A stretch of DNA of 64,000 nucleotides from Desulfopila sp. IMCC35006 (GTDB taxonomy: Bacteria > Desulfobacterota > Desulfobulbia > Desulfobulbales > Desulfocapsaceae). The notes below the pieces were generated by a model. It was not told the DNA's origin and did no database searches. It worked only from the letters and a program-made list of their open reading frames with translations. The translations under genes and the position numbers were made by a program. Positions 55,748 through 64,000 of this stretch are shown here, piece by piece. The DNA is taken from positions 434,001 to 498,000 of the forward strand of contig NZ_SWCM01000002.1 in NCBI RefSeq assembly GCF_005116645.1, written 5' to 3'. Position 1 is the stretch's first letter, and every line of letters starts with the position of its first letter.

Positions 55748-56233
55748 TTATGAAAATTCAGAGGGTCGAATTGCGATCACCTCAAATTCTCTTTTTCCAC
55801 CAGGTGTTACCGCCAGGACTTCATCACCTACCTCTTTGCCAAGCATACTTTTGCCAAGCGGCGACAGAACCGAGATGGAACCTTTTTTAACATCTGCCTC
55901 CTCCGGACCCAACAACTGATACGTGACCTCCTCGTCTGTGTCGAGATCGAGTAATTGAACGACAGTTCCGAATACAATACTGTTGGTCTTCACCTGTAAG
56001 CAGTCTATTACCTCTGCACGCGACAATTTGTCTTTGAGCTCCAGAATGCGTCCTTCGATATGGCCCTGCCGGTCTTTGGCCGCATGATATTCAGCATTCT
56101 CCTTCAGATCGCCATGCTCCCGCGCGACTTCAATAGCCTTGACAACCACACTCCGTTCCACCCTTTGCAGATGCTGCAATTCTTCCCGTAACTTTTGATT
56201 GCCGCTTTTGGACATTGGTATTCGTTGTATCAT
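55748..56233 (-). CDS. greA: Transcription elongation factor GreA
   Basis: A 161-residue GreA. The N-terminal coiled coil carries the acidic tip AREHGDLKENAEYHAAKDRQ, and the C-terminal FKBP-like domain has KGSISVLSPLGKSMLGKEVG and VTPGGKREFEVIAI. It rescues stalled RNA polymerase by stimulating transcript cleavage. GGAG lies 7 bases before the ATG at 56233; an in-frame ATG at 56215 would skip six residues. It is convergent with the TetR gene. Confidence 0.92.
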   Translation of the reverse strand: MIQRIPMSKSGNQKLREELQHLQRVERSVVVKAIEVAREHGDLKENAEYHAAKDRQGHIEGRILELKDKLSRAEVIDCLQVKTNSIVFGTVVQLLDLDTDEEVTYQLLGPEEADVKKGSISVLSPLGKSMLGKEVGDEVLAVTPGGKREFEVIAIRPSEFS

Positions 56234-56309
56234 TTAAATCTCCATAAAAAAATCCTGCAGGGTTCCAAAGCAAATAAGACCCATGCAGGAGGTACCGACA
56301 AAATAACTA

Positions 56310-59300
56310 TCACCACCGATAGTGCAGTGACAGAAACAATCCTTTATCCTCAAAATCATCACTTCTAGATAAAGTAAAGTTGCCTTTTAATAAAAAATGT
56401 GGGCTCATTTCAAGGAAAATATTGAAATTGGTAGTAAAAGAGAGATTTTCATTATCTTCGAGGCCAATGGCATTGTCGATCGCATAATAGCTCATGCCCT
56501 TCTTTTCCCCTTGCTGATAGCCCAGGAAATCGTGCTGAAAATGCAGATTTACCCGATGTTCGGTAAAGAAGGAAGGACTCCAGTAAAAGAGTCCATCCAT
56601 CGACTCCCCGACAGTTCCCGGGGCTTTGTTTTCATCATCGTTGATCAGATACTGGTAATCATACCGTACTGCCACCTGCAGGGATTCACCAAAAATACTG
56701 TACGATGAATAGCCGTGGAATCTGTTCTCGCCGTTCCCGTCATTGTAATAACGATGCCGTAAATCCCCGCCAAAAGACAGACCAACAGGGGTTTCAATAC
56801 TCAAGCCGGTTTCAAACGACTGGTATGTTATTTGTCGCTGTATAGCCTCGATGGTATCGTATACCTGTTTTTTATCAAGCAGCACATACGCATTGACATA
56901 ATCATCCAGCTGCCCTTTCAATTCGACTTCGTACTGAAATCCTGGATTACTGTTCCCAGTAATCTTTTCCGCTCCGCCCCCCAGAATCAATTCGTAGGCT
57001 TTGGTAAACTCATAGGTTGCGACGGTGTAAAGATAGTTGCTGCCGGTCGAACCTTCGGTATCCAGCGACGCGAAACGGTTATTGGTATAACGAATCCGAA
57101 CGTCTTTATCAAGATCGGGAGTAAACCAGAAAGACGTTCCGACAGTCGTTCTCGCCACATCGATATGACCATCCCTCCCCTTTTTTTCCTCGTATTCAGC
57201 ATTAAAGACACTCTGGGGACTGATCTGCAGAGTGGTACGTTCGATAGACTTTTCTAACTCGGGAGAAGTGGTTCCACTTTTCTGCATGGCATCATACACC
57301 TGCGCCTCTTTACGATACTTGCCAATTTTACCATAGATATTTGCAAGATCACTCATTCCTTCGGAGGAATCTTGTTTTGAAAGTCGTTTATAACTTTGTT
57401 CAGCGTAATAATAGTTACGATCAAAAATTGCTTTTCGTGCCGTATATTCACTGGCGATCAGTTTTTGCCAACTATATTTTTCAAATAATCCGGAGACAAT
57501 TTTTCCCGCTTCATTGTCTCGATTATCGAGCAGAAATTGCGGTCCCATAAATTCAGCAATGATGTCGGGTTCAGACCGCAACAGCAGCATCATCTGGTTC
57601 CAGAAACTGTTTTCCCGGGAGAGATAATGATAATTTATCTGATTTTGCCTGAATTTTTCGCCGAGCAAATCCTGGACAGGTGGCGTCAGGAGTTGCCGGT
57701 AAATCTTTAACGCTTCAGCCTGCTGCTTATCCCCCCATAACAGCCTGGCAAGAACGAGGAGATCTTCAGTACTGTCTGAAGAGGTGAGTTTTGCCGCCAG
57801 ATTCTCTATGCCGCCCCCTCCTTCTTCTTTTGTAAAGAGTACCAGTCCCTGTCCATACATCCCGCGGCGTGCTTCCACTTCGATGCGCTTTTTTTGAAAA
57901 TATGGTTCCCCGGGATATTGGCGGATCAGCTTCGACAAAGCGACAACCGCATTTTGGCTCGTCCCCGTTGCAACCATTAATTCCGCCCAGACAGCTTGAC
58001 CAACAAGAGAGTCGGGATATGTTTCAAGCGCTGCGGCGGCATATTTTCTGGCAGCACCATATTCTCGATACTCCATCTGTTTTAGAGCGACCGCCAGATA
58101 TCTGGAAACCACCGGAGTGCCTTCAATGAGAACTTTATCATCGACGCCTGTTCCGTCATCTGTTTTTTTCAGCTTGCCCAGGAGCAAGCCTTTAAGGGTG
58201 ATCAATTCAGGATCGAAAGGGCCATTGTCCAAGAGCGATCCGCATTGTCGATATGCCTCCCGTACCTCGCCCCTGTAGTAACTCAGCCAGCAGTGTTTTT
58301 TCTCTAAGGCTACCAGAAAAGGCAATAATTCTCGTTGCGTCGACAATTTCCCGGCCGCTGTCAGATAGAGGTCGATGATCTGCTGGGCTTCTGCATATTC
58401 CCCTTCCGCCTGCAGCATCTCTACTCGCACGAGCAGCAATCTGGCACCATGAGGGTCATAAGAAAATTTAGCATCGCGCTGCCCTGTGGTCTTCAGCAAT
58501 TCCTGATACCAGCTCTTTGCACCAGCTACATTTTTATCGTTTACCGCATCTTCAGCCAGTTGAAAAAGGACATCTTCAACGAAGATATTACCCAGCAGCA
58601 GTTGGCGCAACAATTGCTCCGCCCGTTTCGTTTTTCCTTCTTTGCGCAGAGACCCCGCCATATGCAGGTCTATCCTGGTGGTTATCTCCGGCCAACCGGC
58701 GAAGCGTTCTTTCGCCCACTTACAGGTTCGCGCATATTCTTCAAACAGGAAATTATAAGAGAGCAGATCGAGATATGCCAACACGAAACGACTCAACACG
58801 CCTGCATCGGTTTGATATAGACCCCCTGTAAAAAACGATTTCAGTTTATTGCCGTTACCGATTTTTCCGGCAAGCAGCAGACATTTTTCTCGAAGCGCGA
58901 AATCATGCGGATCAAACGCCAGGCTCCTCTCATAGGAGGCGAGCGCTTTGATTTCCAGGCCCAGATGCTGCTCGGCATCGCCTTTCATGAGGTAGTAGAA
59001 TTTTGATTTGTTTTTCTCGGCAGCAACCAAAGAAAGATACTCAACGGTCTTTTTATACAGCGCTTTCCGGTAATATTGCTCTGCAAGACGCAGGGCGATA
59101 TCATCATCCCGGGCCGAGTGTTTAAAAAGAGTCGTCAGAACATCAATCAACTGTTCATGGTTGCCTTTCTTTTCCAGCAGATCAGCCATTTCAAGATACA
59201 TTGCCGGTCGATCAAGAGTGATATCAGCAAGATCATTCCACAGCTGTTCAGCGCCTTCTTTTTCGACAATCCTCAAAAAATCAGCCGCGAGGATTGATTG

Positions 59301-60314
59301 TATCTCAGAGATTTTCGCTTTTACACCCCCGTCTTCCGGATGCTTTTGCAGGTATCTTTCGTAAAAAAACAGGGCTCGATCAGGCCGGTGCAGATCATCC
59401 TGGCTGATCTTTCCTGCCGTCAGCAGAAAGTGGTCATTATTTTGACTGTTATCGACGAGATACTTTACCTGCAGCAAAGCCGCTTCAAAGGCGCCAGCGT
59501 CCATATAATACTGGGCGAGCTTTTGTCGAAACGGTATATAATCGGGATGTCGATTAAGATATTCCTGCCAGAGTTCGCTTCTTTTTTTTTCGTAACCCGG
59601 TCCATCGAAAACCTGAACTGCCTGGAAGATTACCTGATCGCCTACAGACGGATTTTCCAGCAACTGACTGTAGAGTTTTCTGGCTTTGTCGTCTTTGCCG
59701 AGGCTATGCGCATCATCGGCCAGGGTGCGAATTACCGCGTGATTTTCCGGATGACGCAGGCTGTACTGCTCGAAAAGTGTAAAGGCAAGCTCTTTCTTGC
59801 CCTGATCCCTGAGACTGGTCGCAAGACCAAGAAGAGCGGGATCAGAGTTTGCCCCGTTCGGATCTTTTTCCAGCACTCTGCCGTAATAATCAATTGCTGT
59901 CGCATAATTTTTCCAGTGCAATGCCACAGCTCCGCCGGTCAGGAGATACTGACTATTATTGGGATCTTTATCTATCAGATCACCGACAATCTTCCCTGCG
60001 GTTGAATAATCGTCAACTTTGAGGAGAACCTTGCAATATTCCCAGTTGGCTTCTTCTATATTCGGCTTTAAGCTGTATAACTGGGCATAGGCATTGACCG
60101 CGAACAGGTAGTTTTCATCGCGGACAAATTCTCTGGCCTTATCCCACAGGATTTTCCATTGAGGTGACTCCAGTTCGCCCTGGATCATGGAGATATTTCT
60201 CTCCGGGGCAATTCTGTCGCCGGCAAAACAACCCGGCGCAGTCGCCCCGACAGAAATGATAAGCAAAAAAAATAGTTGGCTGTAAATAACGTTCTTCAGC
60301 CTGGATAGGATCAT
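56310..60314 (-). CDS. Giant TPR/outer-membrane beta-barrel protein (PelB/BcsC/PgaA-like)
   Basis: A 1334-residue exported protein. It has an N-terminal signal sequence (LKNVIYSQLFFLLIISVG), then about 25 tetratricopeptide-type repeats (for example AREFVRDENYLFAVNAYAQL and YATAIDYYGRVLEKDPNG). From about residue 1040 there is a beta-strand-rich C-terminal domain ending in the aromatic SLHYRW expected of an outer-membrane barrel. This is the plan of PelB, PgaA and BcsC, which export polysaccharides. No pel, pga or bcs genes are present. The start at 60314 (ATG) is preferred over TTG 60320; neither has a good ribosome site. Confidence 0.8.
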   Translation of the reverse strand: MILSRLKNVIYSQLFFLLIISVGATAPGCFAGDRIAPERNISMIQGELESPQWKILWDKAREFVRDENYLFAVNAYAQLYSLKPNIEEANWEYCKVLLKVDDYSTAGKIVGDLIDKDPNNSQYLLTGGAVALHWKNYATAIDYYGRVLEKDPNGANSDPALLGLATSLRDQGKKELAFTLFEQYSLRHPENHAVIRTLADDAHSLGKDDKARKLYSQLLENPSVGDQVIFQAVQVFDGPGYEKKRSELWQEYLNRHPDYIPFRQKLAQYYMDAGAFEAALLQVKYLVDNSQNNDHFLLTAGKISQDDLHRPDRALFFYERYLQKHPEDGGVKAKISEIQSILAADFLRIVEKEGAEQLWNDLADITLDRPAMYLEMADLLEKKGNHEQLIDVLTTLFKHSARDDDIALRLAEQYYRKALYKKTVEYLSLVAAEKNKSKFYYLMKGDAEQHLGLEIKALASYERSLAFDPHDFALREKCLLLAGKIGNGNKLKSFFTGGLYQTDAGVLSRFVLAYLDLLSYNFLFEEYARTCKWAKERFAGWPEITTRIDLHMAGSLRKEGKTKRAEQLLRQLLLGNIFVEDVLFQLAEDAVNDKNVAGAKSWYQELLKTTGQRDAKFSYDPHGARLLLVRVEMLQAEGEYAEAQQIIDLYLTAAGKLSTQRELLPFLVALEKKHCWLSYYRGEVREAYRQCGSLLDNGPFDPELITLKGLLLGKLKKTDDGTGVDDKVLIEGTPVVSRYLAVALKQMEYREYGAARKYAAAALETYPDSLVGQAVWAELMVATGTSQNAVVALSKLIRQYPGEPYFQKKRIEVEARRGMYGQGLVLFTKEEGGGGIENLAAKLTSSDSTEDLLVLARLLWGDKQQAEALKIYRQLLTPPVQDLLGEKFRQNQINYHYLSRENSFWNQMMLLLRSEPDIIAEFMGPQFLLDNRDNEAGKIVSGLFEKYSWQKLIASEYTARKAIFDRNYYYAEQSYKRLSKQDSSEGMSDLANIYGKIGKYRKEAQVYDAMQKSGTTSPELEKSIERTTLQISPQSVFNAEYEEKKGRDGHIDVARTTVGTSFWFTPDLDKDVRIRYTNNRFASLDTEGSTGSNYLYTVATYEFTKAYELILGGGAEKITGNSNPGFQYEVELKGQLDDYVNAYVLLDKKQVYDTIEAIQRQITYQSFETGLSIETPVGLSFGGDLRHRYYNDGNGENRFHGYSSYSIFGESLQVAVRYDYQYLINDDENKAPGTVGESMDGLFYWSPSFFTEHRVNLHFQHDFLGYQQGEKKGMSYYAIDNAIGLEDNENLSFTTNFNIFLEMSPHFLLKGNFTLSRSDDFEDKGLFLSLHYRW

Positions 60315-60385
60315 TGGCAAAGGAGGGTTTATACAATTGGCTCGCTCGTGTTATCTCTGTACTTGTCACCCCTCACGGTAACCTG

Positions 60386-61573
60386 TTAGCTATAAAACTG
60401 CACTATTTTCTCAACGACATATTCCTGCATCGCCTCGGTCAGCTCTGGATAGATGGGCAGTGCTATGGTGGTGTCCGCCGCCTTTTCAGCCTCCGGACAC
60501 TGAACACCGGCACCAATGTCTCCAAGGCACTCCTGCTTGTGCAGGGGCACGGGGTAATACACTTCGCAGCCAATGTCGTTCTTATTCAGCCACTCCCGCA
60601 GCTCGTTGCGGCGCGCTACACGAAGTATATACTGATTATAGATGTGCACGTTCGGTATTCTGCCATCTGCTCCGGGCGTCTGGCTGTACACCACTTTCGG
60701 CACGACAATCTGCTGCGCATCAACTAGACCTGACTGCAGGAAAAGACTATCGTAGCGCCTCGCATTTGCGCATCGGCCGGCATGCCATCTTTCAAGATAT
60801 GGCAGTTTTACCCGCAGGGCGGCAGCCTGGATCGGGTCCAGGCGAAAATTGCCGCCGACCAGCTTATGATAATATTTTGGATGGGCACCGTGATTTCGCA
60901 TTAAAACGAGACGTTCGGCAAAATCTTTATCCTGGGTGACCACCATCCCGGCATCCCCTATCCCACCGAGATTTTTACTGGGAAAAAATGAAAAACAGCC
61001 GGCCAGTCCCATCGACCCTGCTCTTTTGTACGTCCCCTTGGCTGCACCTGCTGCAGGCAGAGGATACTCAGCGCCGATTGCCTGAGCGGCATCTTCAATG
61101 ACAGGGAGACCGTAGCGGGCAGCCATCTCCATAATTGCCGACATATCGGCACACTGGCCATAGAGATGCACCGGAATGATGGCTTTTATTTCCCGGCTGG
61201 TATCAGCTGCCAGCACCTCTTCCATCTTTGCCGGATCGATATTAAAACTTATCGGATCAATATCGGCAAAAACTGGTATGGCGCCAACTCTGAGGATAAC
61301 CCCCATCGTCGCAAAAAAAGAATAAGGCGTAGTCAGCACCTTATCTCCAGGCCCAATGCCAAGGCTCATCAAGGATATCAGCAAGGCATCGGTACCGCTG
61401 GTAACCCCAACTCCGTAAGCTGCCCCGCAATACTCCGCTATCTCCTTTTCAAACTCTTCAACTTCAGGACCCTGGATATAACGGGTAGATTTAACAACGC
61501 GGGTGACAGCAGCAAGAATATCATCTTCGAGGTATTCCAGCTGGGCCTGAAGATCTAATAAAGGTACTTTCAT
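60386..61573 (-). CDS. DegT/DnrJ/EryC1-type PLP aminotransferase
   Basis: A 395-residue nucleotide-sugar aminotransferase-family enzyme (PLP-dependent), which transfers an amino group to a keto-sugar. The PLP Lys is in FFPSKNLGGIGD, the Asp in VIEDAAQAIGAEY and the N-terminal TRYIQGPEVEEFEKEIAEY fit the family. The sugar is not predictable. It is upstream of the giant TPR/barrel gene by 65 bases and downstream of rpoH by 82, so it may supply amino-sugar precursors for an exported polysaccharide. Confidence 0.9.
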   Translation of the reverse strand: MKVPLLDLQAQLEYLEDDILAAVTRVVKSTRYIQGPEVEEFEKEIAEYCGAAYGVGVTSGTDALLISLMSLGIGPGDKVLTTPYSFFATMGVILRVGAIPVFADIDPISFNIDPAKMEEVLAADTSREIKAIIPVHLYGQCADMSAIMEMAARYGLPVIEDAAQAIGAEYPLPAAGAAKGTYKRAGSMGLAGCFSFFPSKNLGGIGDAGMVVTQDKDFAERLVLMRNHGAHPKYYHKLVGGNFRLDPIQAAALRVKLPYLERWHAGRCANARRYDSLFLQSGLVDAQQIVVPKVVYSQTPGADGRIPNVHIYNQYILRVARRNELREWLNKNDIGCEVYYPVPLHKQECLGDIGAGVQCPEAEKAADTTIALPIYPELTEAMQEYVVEKIVQFYS

Positions 61574-61655
61574 AGTAGTGAATTGTGGTGGAGTTAATTG
61601 ATGGCGTGGTGAAAATTGACTGTTTACGAAATCATCGTCTGGAGACGATACCGGA

Positions 61656-62672
61656 TCAGGATGACGAGTTGATAACTATTTTCTCACCGTCAAAATAATC
61701 TACGATATCGGGCATTTCTGCCTCAAGATATTTCTTCATTTTTTTCAGAAGATTTACTTCAATCTGCCGTACACGTTCTCTCGAAATATCAAAACGGTCG
61801 GCAATATTCTGCAGGGTCAGTGGTTCATCGGTCAACAGTCGCTTTTCAAGGATCATCTTTTCCTTGTCGTTGAGCTTGACCTTGAGAATTTCCAGCAGCT
61901 CCGTCAGCTTCGCTTTGACTTCCTTGCCGGCCACCGTTGATTCGATCCCCGGTCCGTCGCTGGGGAGGAAATTTTTCTGTTCGTCTTCTGAGTCCGAACG
62001 TACCGGACTCTCCAGAGAGACATCCCAGTTATCCATTCGCTGACCCATTTCAACGACTTCGCGCTCCTTGACATTGAGACGTTCCGCCAGTAATTTCGGC
62101 TCAGCCGCAAATCCCTGGCCTTCAAGAAGCTTGCGTTCCTTATTGAGACTGAAAAAAAGCTTACGCTGCGCCTGGGTTGTACCTATTTTCACCAGACGCC
62201 AGTTGTCCATGATGAATTTCAAGACATATGCCCTGATCCAATAGGCGGCGTAGTAGGAAAATTTCACCCCGCGGTAGGGGTCGAATTTCTTGGTGGCCTG
62301 GACCAGACCAACATTTCCTTCCTGAATGAGATCCATGAAATTCTGCATCCAGTACTTCTGAAAATCCATGGCCACTTTGACCACCAGTCGGAGATTAGAA
62401 CTCACCAGTCGGTATGCGGCATCCTGATCGCCGTCTTCACGAAAGCGCACCGCCAGTTCATCAGTCTCTTCTCTGGTTAGCAGTTCATATTGACTGATTT
62501 CCTGAAGATAGCGATGAAGAGCCGGGTTGCTGAGGGCAGGCAGATTCTCTTCATCAGCAACGTCCACCAGAGGATTCTCGTAGGCTTCGTCAATACTTCT
62601 GGTTGAATCGAGCTCTTCCTCTTCTAAAGAATCTATGTCTTTATCAGAATCGATTATATTGTTTTTGCTCAT
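61656..62672 (-). CDS. rpoH: RNA polymerase sigma factor RpoH-type (sigma-32)
   Basis: A 338-residue sigma-70-family factor. Regions 2.1-2.4 (LVSSNLRLVVKVAMDFQKYW, DLIQEGNVGLVQATKKFDPY, YWIRAYVLKFIMDNWRLV) and the RpoH box KIGTTQAQRKLFFSLNKE, and region 4 (LTLQNIADRFDISRERVRQI) are present. The QRKLFF segment is the sigma-32 hallmark, so it should control heat-shock genes. An acidic N-terminal extension of about 45 residues precedes region 1.2. It is divergent from lepA and upstream of the DegT gene. Confidence 0.92.
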   Translation of the reverse strand: MSKNNIIDSDKDIDSLEEEELDSTRSIDEAYENPLVDVADEENLPALSNPALHRYLQEISQYELLTREETDELAVRFREDGDQDAAYRLVSSNLRLVVKVAMDFQKYWMQNFMDLIQEGNVGLVQATKKFDPYRGVKFSYYAAYWIRAYVLKFIMDNWRLVKIGTTQAQRKLFFSLNKERKLLEGQGFAAEPKLLAERLNVKEREVVEMGQRMDNWDVSLESPVRSDSEDEQKNFLPSDGPGIESTVAGKEVKAKLTELLEILKVKLNDKEKMILEKRLLTDEPLTLQNIADRFDISRERVRQIEVNLLKKMKKYLEAEMPDIVDYFDGEKIVINSSS

Positions 62673-62925
62673 TTATTTGTCTCTCCGGAAAAATATACCC
62701 AGAAAATTAAGAAAGATTATGATATTACTCTACCTGAGCGAAAGTGCAATCATATTGTGCCGAAGAAAATGGGAATCAGCTTGACACCTGACGAGTAGTT
62801 TACTCGAATTCGCCAAAGGTACGTATAATATTTTATTTTATTAGTTCACTGGATGTGATAAATGATCAAATCGTTTAAAGTCGAATTAACCTGTCTCTCT
62901 TCACGGCCCACCTCAAAATAAAAAA

Positions 62926-64000
62926 ATGAATAACATCAGAAACTTCAGTATAATCGCCCATATCGATCACGGTAAATCAACTCTTGCCGACCGCATGATT
63001 CAATTTTGCGGTCTGGTCACCGCCAGGGAATTCAAGGACCAGCTCCTCGATAACATGGATATAGAAAGGGAACGGGGGATCACCATTAAAAGCCAGACTA
63101 TCTGTCTGCCGTATACCGCAAAAGACGGACAGCAGTATCAGCTCAACCTGGTAGACACCCCCGGTCACGTTGACTTCAGTTATGAGGTATCAAGGGCTCT
63201 CAGCTCCTGCGAAGGCGCCCTGCTGCTCATTGACGCTGCGCAGGGGGTCGAGGCCCAGACTCTCGCCAATCTCTATCTGGCCATGGAAAACGACCTGGAA
63301 ATTATCCCGGTCATCAACAAAATCGATCTGCCCTCTGCCGAACCGGAACGTATTGCCCTGCAAATAGAAGAGGATCTTGGCCTTGATGTTGATCTGGTCC
63401 AATTCTGCTCCGCCAAAAACGGCACCGGCATAGAAGGTATCTTCGAAACCATAGTGGCCCATATTCCCCCACCGAAAGGCGACCCCAAGGCCCCTTTGCA
63501 GGCATTAATCTTTGATGCGAATTACGATTCGTTTCGCGGCACCCTCATCTCGGTCAGGATTATGAACGGGACAATAAAGCCCGGCGATATCATGTTTTTC
63601 ATGGCCAACGGGGTCGAATACAAAGTGGATGAGGTCGGTCTGTTCAAGCTAAAAAGACAGCCGCAAAAACAGCTTAGCGCGGGACAGGTCGGCTATATTC
63701 TGGCAGGTATAAAGACCGTTGAAGATACCCGGCCGGGCGACACCATTACCTTGCGCGATCATCCCGCAGAGGCACCGCTACCAGGCTTCAGAGAAGTGCA
63801 GCAGGTCGTTTTTTCCTCAATCTACCCGATCGACACCGACGAATACGAAGACCTGGCCGCAGCCCTGGAAAAACTCAAGCTCAACGACGCAGCCCTCACC
63901 TTTGAGAAGGACTCGTCCGCCGCCCTTGGCTTCGGGTTCAGGTGCGGCTTCCTCGGACTCTTGCACCTCGAGGTTATCCAGGAGCGTCTTGAACGGGAAT
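62926..64000 (+). CDS. lepA: Elongation factor 4 LepA (partial, runs off window)
   Basis: The first 358 residues of LepA, the ribosomal back-translocating GTPase. The N-terminus [20 protein letters not shown] has the G1 motif, [13 protein letters not shown] is the LepA switch I region, DTPGHVDF and [13 protein letters not shown] follow, and domains II and III begin ([20 protein letters not shown]). The window ends inside domain III/G-like region ([12 protein letters not shown]), so about 240 C-terminal residues are missing. The ATG at 62926 lies 253 bases from the rpoH start. Confidence 0.96.
   Translation, partial: MNNIRNFSIIAHIDHGKSTLADRMIQFCGLVTAREFKDQLLDNMDIERERGITIKSQTICLPYTAKDGQQYQLNLVDTPGHVDFSYEVSRALSSCEGALLLIDAAQGVEAQTLANLYLAMENDLEIIPVINKIDLPSAEPERIALQIEEDLGLDVDLVQFCSAKNGTGIEGIFETIVAHIPPPKGDPKAPLQALIFDANYDSFRGTLISVRIMNGTIKPGDIMFFMANGVEYKVDEVGLFKLKRQPQKQLSAGQVGYILAGIKTVEDTRPGDTITLRDHPAEAPLPGFREVQQVVFSSIYPIDTDEYEDLAAALEKLKLNDAALTFEKDSSAALGFGFRCGFLGLLHLEVIQERLERE

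Overview
The window looks like a chromosomal segment of a sulfate/sulfur-metabolising member of the Desulfobacterota, most like the Desulfobulbales (Desulfotalea/Desulfocapsa-like relatives). This is inferred from gene content only: a PhsA/PsrA-type molybdenum sulfur oxidoreductase with a TorD chaperone, a UGA-encoded selenoprotein, a PurD-PurE fusion, an RpoH-type sigma factor, a CTP-independent core gene set of Gram-negative type (Tol system, MurJ, TlyA, LepA), and moderate GC. No rRNA gene and no intact tRNA lies in the window.

Region A (1-10.98 kb) is accessory DNA. A nine-gene, mostly ATGA-overlapping operon (tyrosine phosphatase, CDP-alcohol transferase, AglD-type membrane protein, RibD-type reductase, BchC-like dehydrogenase, degenerate pterin synthase, GT4 glycosyltransferase, methyltransferase, LtaS-like sulfatase) follows a YceI gene. 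It ends at a truncated group II intron and at a 3' half of a tRNA-Glu(CTC) gene with its own terminator, which looks like the attR scar of an integrated island. I read the operon as a probable undescribed pathway that makes a reduced-pteridine-like or related heterocycle, glycosylates and methylates it, and links it to the cell envelope.

Region B (11-28.5 kb) is mainly housekeeping: lipoprotein, S4 protein, a REC-GAF-adenylate cyclase behind pepA, a CNNM/CBS transporter, mgtE, purM, mogA, an EF-G-like GTPase with an altered catalytic His, murJ, a phasin-like protein, dus, and a HEAT/cNMP/PilZ protein.

Region C (28.8-34.7 kb) is a dedicated type II fatty-acid-like cluster: ketosynthase, ACP, two phytoene-desaturase-like flavoproteins, FabG and FabZ. 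It ends in a long hairpin terminator. It resembles the kind of cluster proposed for unusual polyunsaturated or ladderane-type lipids.

Region D (35-46.1 kb) carries tolQRAB-ybgF without pal, tlyA, and then a selenocysteine-containing metallophosphatase-like periplasmic protein: an in-frame TGA in a CGGU motif is followed by a near-perfect bacterial SECIS with a GGUCU loop. A Mn-type pyrophosphatase, an unknown membrane protein, an M18 peptidase and a lytic transglycosylase follow.

Region E (46.4-50.1 kb) is a TorD chaperone, a TAT-exported molybdopterin catalytic subunit and a four-cluster Fe-S subunit, with no NrfD/PsrC membrane subunit. Region F (50.3-64 kb) holds ettA, an HPt protein, sua5, the purD-purE fusion, a FadR-like TetR regulator with a perfect operator palindrome, greA, a 1334-residue TPR/beta-barrel protein, a DegT aminotransferase, rpoH, and the first part of lepA, which runs off the window.
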